Shown: positions 31,949 to 41,029 of the stretch, in pieces
Layout: each line of letters starts with the position of its first letter
How positions within the stretch are numbered: position 1 is the first letter of the stretch
DNA from: Lachnospiraceae bacterium
GTDB lineage: Bacteria; Bacillota; Clostridia; Lachnospirales; Lachnospiraceae
Length of the DNA stretch: 62,701 nt
Direction: 5' to 3'
Assembly: GCA_021205305.1 (NCBI GenBank)
Contig: JAJPXU010000156.1
Coordinates: 17,926-80,626 of the forward strand
The notes under the pieces: generated by a model
Databases searched by the model: none
What the model was told of the DNA's origin: nothing
Seen by the model: the letters and a program-made list of their open reading frames with translations, nothing else
Made by a program: the position numbers and the translations under genes

Positions 31949-34588
31949 GTGAAAAAATATGGAGTAAACGAATTAAGACAGATGTTTCTGGATTTCTTCA
32001 AGAGCAAAGATCATCTGGTGATGAACAGTTTTTCGCTGGTACCGCACAATGACAACAGCCTGTTGCTGATCAACGCCGGGATGGCGCCCTTAAAGCCTTA
32101 TTTTACCGGAGCGGAGATCCCTCCGAGGAAGAGAGTGGCCACCTGCCAGAAGTGTATCCGTACGGGCGATATTGAGAATGTCGGCAAGACCGCGCGTCAC
32201 GGCACCTTTTTTGAAATGCTTGGCAATTTCTCTTTTGGCGATTATTTCAAAAAAGAGGCGATCGGCTGGTCGTGGGAATTTCTGACCGAAGTGGTAGGGC
32301 TCGACCCGGAGCGCCTGTATCCGTCCGTGTATCTGGACGATGATGAGGCATGGGATATCTGGCATGACCAGATCGGTATTCCGGAAGAGAAGATTTTCCG
32401 CTTTGGCAAGGAGGACAATTTCTGGGAGCACGGTGCGGGACCATGCGGCCCGTGCTCAGAGATTTATTATGACCGCGGAGAGAAGTATGGCTGTGGAAAG
32501 CCTGACTGTACGGTCGGCTGTGACTGTGACCGCTATATCGAGGTCTGGAATAATGTCTTTACCCAGTTTGAAAATGACGGAAATGGCAATTATGAGACAT
32601 TGAAGCAGAAAAACATCGATACCGGTATGGGGTTGGAGCGTCTGGCCGTTGTGGTACAGGAAGTGGATTCCATTTTTGATGTAGACACCATTCAGGCTCT
32701 GCGGGATAAAGTATGCGAGGTGGCGAAGACCGCATACAAGACGGATGAGAAGAAAGATATTTCCATCCGCCTGATTGTCGATCACATCCGTTCTTCGACA
32801 TTTATGATATCGGACGGCATCATGCCATCCAATGAGGGCCGTGGTTATGTGCTGCGCCGTCTGATTCGCCGTGCGGCGAGACATGGGCGTATGCTCGGCA
32901 TCGAAGGAAGCTTCCTTTCGAAGCTTTCTGAGACTGTGATTGAAGGCTCCAGAGCTGGCTATCCGGAGCTTGAGGAGAAGAAAGAGTTTATTTTCAAGGT
33001 TCTTTCTCAGGAGGAAGAGAAGTTCAGCCGTACGATCGATCAGGGCCTTTCGATTCTGAATGATATGGAAGGAAAGCTTTCCGCGGATGGAAAGACGACG
33101 CTGGAAGGAAAAGACGCGTTTGTTCTTTATGATACCTATGGGTTCCCGCTTGACCTGACGAAGGAAATCCTGGAAGAAAAGGGCTACACGATTGACGAGG
33201 ATGGCTTCCAGGCCTGCATGCAGGAACAGCGCCAGAAAGCCCGCGCAGCCCGCGCGACGACGAACTATATGGGAGCGGACGCGACCGTTTACGACCAGAT
33301 TCCGGCGACCGTGACGACGGAGTTTGTCGGCTATGACCGGCTGACCTGTGATTCGAAGATTACGGTTCTTACAACGGAAAGTGAGATTACGGAGGCGCTC
33401 ACGGAAGGTGTGCGCGGCACTGTGATCACAGAGCAGACTCCATTCTACGGCACCATGGGCGGCCAGGAAGGCGACAAAGGAGAGATTTCCTGTGCGGCCG
33501 GACGATTCGTGGTGGAAGATACCATTCACCTGCTCGGCGGCAAGTATGGCCATGTTGGTTATATGGCAGAGGGTATGATCAAGACGGGCGATACCGTGAC
33601 CCTGACGGTGGATGAGGCCGGAAGAACAAATACCTGCCGCAACCACAGCGCGACCCACCTGCTTCAGAAAGCATTAAAGACGGTACTTGGCTCTCACGTA
33701 GAGCAGAAAGGCTCTCTTGTGACGCCAGACCGCCTGCGTTTTGACTTTGCGCATTTCCAGGCGATGACTCCAGAAGAGATCGCGAAGACAGAGGCGCTGG
33801 TAAATCAAGAGATTGCGGCGGCACTCCCGGTTGTGACGGATATCATGAGTATTGAGGATGCAAAAAAGACCGGTGCAATGGCACTCTTTGGCGAGAAATA
33901 TGGCGATGAGGTGCGTGTGGTATCCATGGGCGACTTTTCGAAGGAACTCTGCGGCGGTACGCATGTCGCGAATACTTCTGCGATTACGACTTTCAAGATC
34001 GTTTCAGAGGCCGGCGTTGCGGCTGGTGTGCGCCGGATTGAGGCCCTGACCGGCGAGGGCGTTTTCGCCTATTACAGGAAACAGGAGCAGGAACTGGCTG
34101 ACGCGGCGAAGCTCCTGAAAACCACTCCGGCCGGCGTCCATGAAAAGATTGCAGCGCTGCAGGCAGAGCTGAAAGCGGTAAACAGCGAGAATGAATCCCT
34201 GAAGAGTAAGCTGGCGAAGGAAGCCGTTGGCGATGTTATGAATCAGGTATGCGAGGTCAACGGCGTGAAGCTTCTTGCGACAAAGCTGGAAGGCGTGGAC
34301 ATGAACGGACTGCGCGACCTGGGAGACCAGCTGCGTGAGAAAATCGGTGAGGGCGTGGTATTGCTGGCGTCCGTGACGGACGGTAAGGTCAGCCTGATGG
34401 CGGCGGCGACGGACGGCGCTATGAAGAAGGGCGCCCACGCAGGCAACCTGATCAAAGGCATTGCAGGACTCGTTGGCGGCGGCGGCGGCGGACGCCCGAA
34501 TATGGCGCAGGCCGGCGGCAAGAACCCTGCCGGAGTGGACGCGGCGTTGGAGAAAGCAAAAGAAGTACTGGCGGCGCAGGTAATATAA
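31949..34588 (+). CDS. alaS: Alanyl-tRNA synthetase
   Basis: Class II synthetase of 879 residues, full length. Catalytic domain begins MFLDFFKSKDHLVMNS; the editing domain has CRNHSATHLLQKAL and the second zinc set SKELCGGTHVANTS; the C-terminal region ends in a glycine run GLVGGGGGGRPNMAQAGG, the C-Ala dimer domain. The start is GTG at 31949 after AAAAGGAGTACAAGGTT. No T-box leader. Downstream lies rpsU with its own promoter. Confidence 0.97.
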   Translation: MKKYGVNELRQMFLDFFKSKDHLVMNSFSLVPHNDNSLLLINAGMAPLKPYFTGAEIPPRKRVATCQKCIRTGDIENVGKTARHGTFFEMLGNFSFGDYFKKEAIGWSWEFLTEVVGLDPERLYPSVYLDDDEAWDIWHDQIGIPEEKIFRFGKEDNFWEHGAGPCGPCSEIYYDRGEKYGCGKPDCTVGCDCDRYIEVWNNVFTQFENDGNGNYETLKQKNIDTGMGLERLAVVVQEVDSIFDVDTIQALRDKVCEVAKTAYKTDEKKDISIRLIVDHIRSSTFMISDGIMPSNEGRGYVLRRLIRRAARHGRMLGIEGSFLSKLSETVIEGSRAGYPELEEKKEFIFKVLSQEEEKFSRTIDQGLSILNDMEGKLSADGKTTLEGKDAFVLYDTYGFPLDLTKEILEEKGYTIDEDGFQACMQEQRQKARAARATTNYMGADATVYDQIPATVTTEFVGYDRLTCDSKITVLTTESEITEALTEGVRGTVITEQTPFYGTMGGQEGDKGEISCAAGRFVVEDTIHLLGGKYGHVGYMAEGMIKTGDTVTLTVDEAGRTNTCRNHSATHLLQKALKTVLGSHVEQKGSLVTPDRLRFDFAHFQAMTPEEIAKTEALVNQEIAAALPVVTDIMSIEDAKKTGAMALFGEKYGDEVRVVSMGDFSKELCGGTHVANTSAITTFKIVSEAGVAAGVRRIEALTGEGVFAYYRKQEQELADAAKLLKTTPAGVHEKIAALQAELKAVNSENESLKSKLAKEAVGDVMNQVCEVNGVKLLATKLEGVDMNGLRDLGDQLREKIGEGVVLLASVTDGKVSLMAAATDGAMKKGAHAGNLIKGIAGLVGGGGGGRPNMAQAGGKNPAGVDAALEKAKEVLAAQVI

Positions 34589-34606
34589 AATAGTAGAAAA
34601 AAGTGA

Positions 34607-34634
34607 TTGACGAAAGCTGAAATTATGGTATACT
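34607..34634 (+). promoter_or_regulatory. Promoter of rpsU
   Basis: TTGACG (34607-34612), 16 bases, TATACT (34629-34634). In the leader CAGTTGT (34662-34668) pairs with ACAACTG (34683-34689), and GTGCAA (34642-34647) pairs with TTGCAC (34672-34677); the two helices overlap in the sequence, so alternative folds near the ribosome site are possible. Confidence 0.6.
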
Positions 34635-34711
34635 GATAGCAGTGCAATAAAAATACCCAGACAGTTGTGTCTTGCACAATCTACAACTGGAGGGAGGTTA
34701 GGTGTGAGACA

Positions 34712-34888
34712 ATGTCAAATGTGATCGTAAAAGAGAACGAATCACTGGACAGCGCTTTACGCCGTTTCAAGAGAAACTGCGCAAAAGCTGGGATCCAGCA
34801 GGAGATTCGGAAAAGAGAGCATTATGAGAAGCCGAGCGTTCGTCGTAAGAAAAAGTCTGAGGCAGCTCGCAAAAGGAAATACAATTAA
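34712..34888 (+). CDS. rpsU: 30S ribosomal protein bS21
   Basis: Basic 58-residue small-subunit protein. It begins [19 protein letters not shown], followed by [20 protein letters not shown] and a Lys/Arg-rich tail. ATG 34712 is chosen because [10 protein letters not shown] is the family start; purine-rich AGGGAGG and AGGTG lie upstream. Monocistronic, between its own promoter and terminator. Confidence 0.96.
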   Translation: MSNVIVKENESLDSALRRFKRNCAKAGIQQEIRKREHYEKPSVRRKKKSEAARKRKYN

Positions 34889-34899
34889 TGTGATAAGAT

Positions 34900-34930
34900 C
34901 CCTGATCGTTATTCGGTCAGGGGTTTTTCA
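34900..34930 (+). terminator. Intrinsic terminator of rpsU
   Basis: CCCTGATCG (34900-34908) pairs with CGGTCAGGG (34914-34922), then GTTTTTCATTTTG. Confidence 0.85.
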
Positions 34931-34997
34931 TTTTGTTTCGGTATCTTTTCCCTTCCCCGGTCATAAAATGTACAAAGGAAATGCAGGACGGGTATCA

Positions 34998-36161
34998 ATG
35001 AAAAGAATCTTTCAGTGGCTTCTCGTGGCGCTTCTGTTTTTTGCTGCTTATCCTGGCGGAATGGCATCCGCCGCCTCCGAACCAGAGATTGAGACGCCGC
35101 ATGCCCTGGTGATGGAGGTTTCGACCGGTACGGTTTTGTATGAAAAGGACGCCGATACCGCTGTCCATCCGGCGAGTGTGACGAAGATCATGACGATTTT
35201 GCTCATCTTTGAGGCGATTGACCGAGGCGAGATCAGCCTGACGGATGAGGTGGTGACCAGCGCTTACGCGAAGTCCATGGGCGGCTCCCAGGTTTTTCTG
35301 GAGACTGGGGAGAAACAGACCGTAGAAACCCTGCTCAAATGCATTATCATTGCGTCCGGCAACGACGCGGCTGTCACGATGGCGGAGAAGATCGCAGGCA
35401 CGGAAGAAGCCTTTGTAGAACGTATGAATGATAGGGCAGCAGAACTGGGCATGGAACACACCCATTTTGTGGACTGTTGTGGACTCACGGAATCATCGGA
35501 GCACTATACCTCTGCGCGTGATGTAGCAGTGATGTCGAGAGAATTGCTGTATCATTTTCCGCAGGTGACGGAATATTCCGATATCTGGATGGAAGACATT
35601 ACGCATGAGACTGCGCAGGGGAGCAGCGTGTTCACTTTGACAAATACGAACAAGCTTCTGCGGGCCTACGATGGCTGCGATGGTCTGAAAACCGGCAGCA
35701 CGAGTTACGCGAAATACTGTCTGAGTGCGACCGCCAGGCGTGACGGCATCCGCCTTATCAGTGTGGTGCTGACCGCGCCGGATTCGAAAACCAGGTTTTC
35801 CGAGGCAGCCACACTGCTGAACTATGGATTTTCCTGTTGTTCCCTTTATTATGATGAAGAGACACCGGCGCTGCCCCAAATAACGGTGCGGGGAACCATA
35901 CAGGAAGATTTTACCGTTTGCCTGGATGGAGACTTTTCTTATTTAAGTACGACAGGAGAAGATTTTTCTCTGATCGAAAAGACCCTGGAGTGGGAAGAGA
36001 ACCTGCAGGCTCCTTTGGAAAAAGGAGATCCGGTTGGCGCGTATGTCTACACGCTGAATGGAGTTCCGATTGGAAGTGTACCGATCGTTCTGGCCGAGGA
36101 CGCGCCCAAAGCAGGATACCCGGACTACCTGGGGCAGGTGTGGAAAAAATGGAAATTGTGA
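34998..36161 (+). CDS. D-alanyl-D-alanine carboxypeptidase (DacF-like)
   Basis: Exported penicillin-binding protein trimming peptidoglycan stems. 387 residues: signal peptide to about ASA-AS (residue 26), then S60-V-T-K63, S120-G-N122 and K231-T-G233, the full catalytic set of S11 carboxypeptidases, then a C-terminal beta domain. The chain ends KKWKL, a weak membrane anchor. ATG 34998 preceded by GGACGGG; longer frames upstream run through the rpsU terminator. DacF (sporulation) versus DacA cannot be settled. Confidence 0.9.
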   Translation: MKRIFQWLLVALLFFAAYPGGMASAASEPEIETPHALVMEVSTGTVLYEKDADTAVHPASVTKIMTILLIFEAIDRGEISLTDEVVTSAYAKSMGGSQVFLETGEKQTVETLLKCIIIASGNDAAVTMAEKIAGTEEAFVERMNDRAAELGMEHTHFVDCCGLTESSEHYTSARDVAVMSRELLYHFPQVTEYSDIWMEDITHETAQGSSVFTLTNTNKLLRAYDGCDGLKTGSTSYAKYCLSATARRDGIRLISVVLTAPDSKTRFSEAATLLNYGFSCCSLYYDEETPALPQITVRGTIQEDFTVCLDGDFSYLSTTGEDFSLIEKTLEWEENLQAPLEKGDPVGAYVYTLNGVPIGSVPIVLAEDAPKAGYPDYLGQVWKKWKL

Positions 36162-36216
36162 ATAACCCTTCCGGACGGCCGTGAATAAATTTGTTTTCTT
36201 ATAACAAATTCTATGA

Positions 36217-36222
36217 TATACT
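36217..36222 (+). promoter_or_regulatory. Extended -10 upstream of the phosphoesterase gene
   Basis: TGATATACT forms an extended -10 (TATACT 36217-36222); the -35 is poor. A leader of about 220 bases would follow. Confidence 0.4.
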
Positions 36223-36275
36223 AGTAGACTGTATCGGAAGACCTTGTGCATAATGCGTAGAATGTTTTGTCGAGA

Positions 36276-36331
36276 GTGCATAGCAAAAAACGTAGGCGCA
36301 GCGGGCTGCGCTGAGGATTTTTGCTATGTGC
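36276..36331 (+). promoter_or_regulatory. Long leader hairpin
   Basis: CATAGCAAAAA (36279-36289) pairs with TTTTTGCTATG (36318-36328), enclosing GCGCAG/CTGCGC. It lies in the leader of the phosphoesterase gene and may be a mobile hairpin repeat or an RNA switch; the remainder of the 290-base gap shows no gene. Confidence 0.5.
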
Positions 36332-36451
36332 TATCGGCGAAACAGGCAAGCAGAATGCACACGGAATTACGATACAGGCTACTAGGCACACGGGCGAAGA
36401 AGGAATCATATCACTGCCACAAATTTACACGATGAAAGGATACGCAGGGAA

Positions 36452-37249
36452 ATGCCGGATTTTAAGATCACACGATATCGAATACGTGTGGATGAAGAAC
36501 AGTGGAGACCGGAGAAGCCGTTTACCGCTGTATTTCTGGCGGATTTGCATAATTGTTCCTACGGGACGGACAACAGCAGGCTGCTTCAGGAGATTCGCAA
36601 TGAAAATCCGGCTGCGGTTTTTATCGCCGGGGATATGATTACGACTTCCCAGGAGGCGCAGGTGGACGCGGCGCTGACGCTTATGAATGAGCTGACCAAA
36701 CAATTCCCGGTCTTTTATGTGAATGGGAACCATGAGGATCGGCTGAGGGATTATACGAAAGAATATGGAGACGCTTACGAGAATTATGCGGAGGCGATCC
36801 AAAGCTGCGGTGTGCATCTGCTGACAAATGCTTCAATGCAGCTTGAAATTCAGCGGATGCCGCTCAATATCTGGGGGCTGGATTTGCCGCGGGCGTATTA
36901 TCGGCGCCTGCGCACAGAGAAGCTGACCGAAGCACGGGTGGAAGAAATGCTGGGGCGGCCGATTGTGTCCGGATACCAGCTTTTGCTGGCGCATACGCCT
37001 GCTTTCTTTGAAGCGTATGCGGCGTGGGGCGCGGATCTGACTCTGGCCGGGCATCTGCACGGCGGGATGGTGCGTCTGCCCGGGCTGGGCGGTGTGATCA
37101 GCCCGCAGCTGCGGCTGTTTCCAAAGTATGACAAGGGGCTGTATACGCTGGGAAATAAGAAAATGATTGTGAGCGCGGGCCTTGGCAGCCATTCGATTTG
37201 CCTGCGTGTCAACAATCCTCCGGAACTGGTCGTTCTGGATTTTGTATAA
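36452..37249 (+). CDS. Metallophosphoesterase
   Basis: Calcineurin-like phosphoesterase of 265 residues. Metal-binding motifs in order: FLADLHNC (D-x-H), AGDMITTS (GD), VNGNHEDRL (GNHE), LLAHTP and LAGHLHGG (GHxH). No membrane segment, unlike YkuE-type relatives, although the sequence otherwise resembles that group. Substrate unknown. It lies 18 bases before scpA, so probably cotranscribed. Confidence 0.9.
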   Translation: MPDFKITRYRIRVDEEQWRPEKPFTAVFLADLHNCSYGTDNSRLLQEIRNENPAAVFIAGDMITTSQEAQVDAALTLMNELTKQFPVFYVNGNHEDRLRDYTKEYGDAYENYAEAIQSCGVHLLTNASMQLEIQRMPLNIWGLDLPRAYYRRLRTEKLTEARVEEMLGRPIVSGYQLLLAHTPAFFEAYAAWGADLTLAGHLHGGMVRLPGLGGVISPQLRLFPKYDKGLYTLGNKKMIVSAGLGSHSICLRVNNPPELVVLDFV

Positions 37250-37267
37250 AACATAAGGGACAAGCAT

Positions 37268-38056
37268 ATGGGAATACCAGTGAAGCTGGAGAAGTTCGAG
37301 GGACCGCTCGACCTGCTTCTGCATTTGATCGAAAAGAATAAAGTCAGTATCTATGATATCCCGATTGTGGAGATCACGGATCAGTATATGGAATATATCA
37401 GTCATCTTTCCGGGGAGACGCTGGATGTGATGAGTGAGTTTCTGGTGATGGCGGCGACATTGCTGGATATTAAGTCGCGGATGCTGCTTCCGCCGGAAGT
37501 GACGGAAGAGGGCGAAGAGATTGACCCGCGCGAGGAGCTGGTTCAGAAGCTGCTCGAATACAAAATGTATAAATATATGTCTTACGAGCTTCGGGATCGC
37601 ATGAATGACGCCAGCGGGCATTATTACAAGGAACCAACGATCCCGGCTGAGGTGGCGTCTTATCGGGAACCGGTGGACGTGGATGAGATTCTCTCGGATG
37701 TGACACTTGAGAAGCTGTACGCCCTGTTTTGCGATATTATGAAACGCCAGGAAAACCGCATCGATCCGGTTCGCAGCCAGTTTGGCCGACTGGAAAAGGA
37801 AGACGTAAATCTGGGTGAAACGATGCGTTTTGTCGGTCGCTATATATTTGAAAAAAAGAATTGCATGTTTTATGAGATTCTGTCTCTGCGGCCGGGAAAG
37901 CAGTATAAGATCGTCACGTTTCTGACGCTTCTGGAACTGATGAAAGAAGGCAGAGTGGAAGTCGAGCAGACGGAGACGTTTGCCGATATCAGCCTGGCCT
38001 GGATTGGGGGCGATCCGGAGGAAGACCTGGACGAGCTCGCGGCGGATTATGAATAA
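37268..38056 (+). CDS. scpA: Segregation and condensation protein A
   Basis: Kleisin subunit of the SMC-ScpAB condensin (262 residues). N-terminal FEGPLDLLLHLIEKNKVSIYD and FLVMAATLLDIKSRMLLP bind the Smc neck; the C-terminal winged helix YKIVTFLTLLELMKEGRVEV binds the Smc cap. Upstream phosphoesterase and downstream scpB share direction; the tandem repeat at 38064 begins eight bases after the stop. Confidence 0.96.
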   Translation: MGIPVKLEKFEGPLDLLLHLIEKNKVSIYDIPIVEITDQYMEYISHLSGETLDVMSEFLVMAATLLDIKSRMLLPPEVTEEGEEIDPREELVQKLLEYKMYKYMSYELRDRMNDASGHYYKEPTIPAEVASYREPVDVDEILSDVTLEKLYALFCDIMKRQENRIDPVRSQFGRLEKEDVNLGETMRFVGRYIFEKKNCMFYEILSLRPGKQYKIVTFLTLLELMKEGRVEVEQTETFADISLAWIGGDPEEDLDELAADYE

Positions 38057-38063
38057 TTTTATT

Positions 38064-38197
38064 GCGAGGGCTTATCCCACACGAAGTGAGGGATGCCACC
38101 CGGCGAGGGCCTATCCCACACGAAGTGAGGGATGCCACCCGGCGAGGGCCTATCCCGCACGAAGTGAGGGATGCCACCCGGCGAGGGCCTATCCCGC
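38064..38197 (+). repeat. 39-bp tandem repeat, about 3.5 copies
   Basis: Units start at 38064, 38103, 38142 and 38181 (exact 39-bp period) with only a few substitutions (T/C and A/G). Each unit contains the hairpin ATCCC-R-CAC-GAA-GTG-A-GGGAT, so the scpA-scpB spacer forms a row of hairpins. It is non-coding between the scpA stop and the scpB start, although one frame stays open because 39 is a multiple of three. Confidence 0.95.
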
Positions 38198-38238
38198 AGT
38201 AATAATTTGCAGATGGAAAGGGGCAGCGAAAGATACAT

Positions 38239-38808
38239 ATGGACAGACGAAAAGCGGAGGCCGCGATTGAGGCAATTCTGTTTGCAACAGGGGACGCTGT
38301 GGAGACGGAGCGGCTTGCGGCGGCGATAGAACAAGATGCGGAGACTACAGAAAAGCTGCTGCGGCACCTGAGTGAGCGCTATCAGGAGGAGGATCGTGGA
38401 ATTGAACTGACAGAACTCAACAATGCATGGCAGCTTTGTACAAAAAAAGAGTATTATGAGTATCTGATCCGTATTTCGAAGCAGCCGCGCAAACTGGTAC
38501 TCACAGACGTTGTAATGGAGACTCTCTCGATAATAGCTTACAAGCAGCCGATCACAAAGCTGGAGATTGAAAAAATCCGCGGTGTGAAGAGCGATCACGC
38601 GGTCAACCGTCTGGTGGAGTTCAACCTGATCCGGGAGATGGGACGCCTGGACGCGCCGGGACGTCCGATCTTGTTTGGCACGACGGAAGATTTCCTACGG
38701 CATTTTGGCCTGCGCTCTCTGGAAGATCTGCCGGAAATGGACACCGTGCAGATGGAGGACTTTAAAGCAGAGGCGGAGGAAGAGATTGAGGCAAAGGTAG
38801 AAGTCTAA
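38239..38808 (+). CDS. scpB: Segregation and condensation protein B
   Basis: Winged-helix partner of ScpA (189 residues). It has AAIEAILFATGDAVETERLA, the second winged helix LSIIAYKQPITKLEIEKIRG and the conserved GRLDAPGRPILFGTTEDFLR. A weak ribosome site (GAAAGGGGCAGCGAAAG) lies just past the repeat. Works with ScpA and Smc in chromosome segregation. Confidence 0.96.
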   Translation: MDRRKAEAAIEAILFATGDAVETERLAAAIEQDAETTEKLLRHLSERYQEEDRGIELTELNNAWQLCTKKEYYEYLIRISKQPRKLVLTDVVMETLSIIAYKQPITKLEIEKIRGVKSDHAVNRLVEFNLIREMGRLDAPGRPILFGTTEDFLRHFGLRSLEDLPEMDTVQMEDFKAEAEEEIEAKVEV

Positions 38809-38836
38809 GCAGGAAGGAAGCGGTGACATGAAAGAA

Positions 38837-38881
38837 AAGATCCCCGCATAAAATGAGGCAAAGCCGTGACGCGGGGATCTT
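38837..38881 (+). promoter_or_regulatory. Hairpin that sequesters a ribosome site
   Basis: AAGATCCCCGC (38837-38847) pairs perfectly with GCGGGGATCTT (38871-38881), which ends at the ATG 38882. The only Shine-Dalgarno-like bases (GGGGA) of the next gene are inside the stem. It may instead be a terminator of scpB with a poor T-run. Confidence 0.6.
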
Positions 38882-39556
38882 ATGAATCAGACAGATGAGC
38901 AGACAGCGGAACAGGCGGCCACACAATATGCAAATGCATCGGCAGAACAGATGGCCGCACAGCCGGTCGGCCATTCCGGCGGGCGATTTGCGGGGGATAT
39001 CCTGCCAATTCTGCTGTTTTTGGCCTTTGGCCTGCTTACCGGCAGCGTTTTGCCGGAAATTTTGAAGCTGGGAAGCGGAAATTACGCCGGGCTTACCAGC
39101 CGCTATAGTTTTCGTATTTACGAAAGTCTGCGCGTAAATCAGTGGGAACTTTTTTGCTATGTCATGTCAGTGCGTATGCCGGTGCTGCTGATTCTGTGGA
39201 TGAGCAGTTTTACGACGCTGGGGATTTTTTTTCATCTGGGTTACGCCTGGTGGATTCTTGCGTCAGGCTCCATGCTGCTGGCACTTTTTTGCCAGCGCAG
39301 CGGATTTCAGGGAGTGGTTCAGTTTTGCTGCTGCATTTTTCCGCAATGGTTCTTTTATGGGATTCTATGGAAAAGGGAGCTGACCATCTGGCTTCGAAGA
39401 GGAAAAGAAAGGCCGGAATGGGCAGGCGGATCCGTCAGAAAGCTTTGCAGAAAGGATTTTTCCGAACTGGTTCATCTGGCGGCACTTTGTTTCCTTGGAT
39501 GCGCCTGTGAAGCCTTTTTGGGTACATGGATGCTGCAGTTGTATTTGCAATTGTGA
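38882..39556 (+). CDS. SpoIIM-like membrane protein
   Basis: 224 residues with about five membrane helices. A polar Gln/Ala-rich N-terminus is followed by ILPILLFLAFGLLTGSVLP, then RMPVLLILWMSSFTTLGIFF, SGFQGVVQFCCCIFPQWFFY and a final helix. The pattern (acidic first loop, W-x3-FT-x2-G, IFPQ-Y) recalls stage II sporulation protein M, and the gene is upstream of xerD as spoIIM often is. Overall divergence is large, so assignment is tentative. Start codon sits at the foot of a hairpin. Confidence 0.55.
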   Translation: MNQTDEQTAEQAATQYANASAEQMAAQPVGHSGGRFAGDILPILLFLAFGLLTGSVLPEILKLGSGNYAGLTSRYSFRIYESLRVNQWELFCYVMSVRMPVLLILWMSSFTTLGIFFHLGYAWWILASGSMLLALFCQRSGFQGVVQFCCCIFPQWFFYGILWKRELTIWLRRGKERPEWAGGSVRKLCRKDFSELVHLAALCFLGCACEAFLGTWMLQLYLQL

Positions 39557-39640
39557 TGTATAACGGCATACGGCCAATGATAATTGCTTTGCGATGGATC
39601 CGGATGCTGAGAAAATGTACTGGGATGGGAGAGATACGAT

Positions 39641-39874
39641 ATGTTTGGAAGAAAAAGAACGTTGGATAAAAATCAGCCGCAAAGTCAGAAAACATATGAC
39701 CTGTCGGTCTATAAGCCGGTTTTAAAGTGCAGCATCTGCAATGGGGAGCAGGTGGCCGGGTTTAAAAATCGGGCGACCGGGAAATTCGAGGAAGTTACGT
39801 TCATTCGAAATGAACACGAGCTGGCTCAGTTTCTGAAATCTTATGGTCTGGAAACGATTGAAAAGGAATATTAA
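39641..39874 (+). CDS. Small conserved protein with CSIC motif
   Basis: 77-residue soluble protein: basic N-terminus, YDLSVYKPVLKCSICNGEQV, then GFKNRATGKFEEVTFIRNE and a charged end. The C-x2-C pair (LKCSICNG) is the only metal-binding-like feature. I recall similar short proteins in Lachnospiraceae but no reliable function. Ribosome site GGGAGAGATACGAT. Confidence 0.65.
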   Translation: MFGRKRTLDKNQPQSQKTYDLSVYKPVLKCSICNGEQVAGFKNRATGKFEEVTFIRNEHELAQFLKSYGLETIEKEY

Positions 39875-39916
39875 GGCGTTTGAACAGCGAAAAGGGCGCT
39901 CGGAGGAGAGACAATC

Positions 39917-41029
39917 GTGAATAAAAACGAAATTCTAAGAATCTATGGCAGCGAGTACCGTGAAATGACCCTGGAACTTTTACAACGGGCCGGCCTGTGT
40001 GAACTGCTTCCGGCAAAGAAAGACAGCCGCATCGGCATTAAGCCGAATCTGGTGTCGGCCTCCCCGGCTTCCTGCGGAGCGACCACGCATCCGGAGATTA
40101 TTGCCGGTATCATCGAATACCTGCAGCGGTATGGCTACCGGAACCTTGTGATCGCGGAGGGTTCCTGGGTGGGAGAGAAGACTTCTGATGTGGTGCGTGT
40201 CTGCGGCTATGACCAGCTGGCCAAACAATATGGCGTCGAATTCCTGGATGCACAGAGAGACTCTTCTTTCGAGAAAGATTGTGCGGGGATGAAGCTGAAT
40301 CTGTGCGGCTGCGTGAAACAGTTTGATTTTCTGATCAATGTGCCTGTGCTCAAAGGCCATTGTCAGACGCGGATTACCTGTGCGCTGAAGAATATGAAAG
40401 GGCTGATTCCGAACAGAGAGAAGCGACGTTTCCACTCAATGGGTCTTCATAAGCCCATTGCGCATCTGAATGCAGGGATTCGGCAGGATTTCATTGTCGT
40501 CGACCACATCTGCGGTGACCTGGATTTCGAGGATGGCGGGAATCCTGTGGTGCGCAACTGCATTATGGCGGCGCGGGACCCGGTGCTGGTGGATGCATTT
40601 GTCTGCCGGCTTCTGCATTATTCCGTTGACGAGGTGCCTTACATCCGCATGGCAGAGCAGCTTGGCGTGGGCTGTGCGGATATCTCCCAGGCACAGATCA
40701 CGACCTGTGGTCCGCAGCCGGAAGAAGATGAACTTCCCAGAGAACACAAGATCGTCGAACTGGAAGATGCTGTCTGTGAGGTGGAATCCTGCAGCGCCTG
40801 CTATGGCTATCTGATACCGGCGCTGGAAATGCTGCGGCAGGAAGGACTTCTGGAGAGACTGGACGATAAAATCTGCATCGGACAGGGATACCAGGGCAAG
40901 ACGGGAAAGCTTGGGATCGGCCGCTGTACGGGGGGATTTACACATCACCTGAATGGCTGTCCGCCGACCGAAGGGCAGATGTATGAGTTTCTGAAAGAAT
41001 ACATTATAAATACAGCTCTTGGAAGGTAA
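39917..41029 (+). CDS. DUF362 family protein
   Basis: 370-residue DUF362 protein. It has IGIKPNLVSASPASCGATTHP, then VPVLKGHCQTRITCALKNMKGLIPN split by family-typical glycines, and VVDHICGDLDFEDGGNPV. The C-terminal part has several cysteines (CEVESCSACYGY, GRCTGG). No ferredoxin domain. Start GTG 39917 after GGAGGAGAGACAATC. Function unknown; the family is often annotated as iron-sulfur associated. Confidence 0.8.
   Translation: MNKNEILRIYGSEYREMTLELLQRAGLCELLPAKKDSRIGIKPNLVSASPASCGATTHPEIIAGIIEYLQRYGYRNLVIAEGSWVGEKTSDVVRVCGYDQLAKQYGVEFLDAQRDSSFEKDCAGMKLNLCGCVKQFDFLINVPVLKGHCQTRITCALKNMKGLIPNREKRRFHSMGLHKPIAHLNAGIRQDFIVVDHICGDLDFEDGGNPVVRNCIMAARDPVLVDAFVCRLLHYSVDEVPYIRMAEQLGVGCADISQAQITTCGPQPEEDELPREHKIVELEDAVCEVESCSACYGYLIPALEMLRQEGLLERLDDKICIGQGYQGKTGKLGIGRCTGGFTHHLNGCPPTEGQMYEFLKEYIINTALGR

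Noticed and set aside
38064-38197. CRISPR array
   Set aside because: The 39-bp units are directly adjacent with no unique spacers, and no cas genes are present.
37980-38270. Peptide encoded by the 39-bp repeat
   Set aside because: The open frame results from the unit length; no ribosome site or start inside the gap, and it overlaps scpA.
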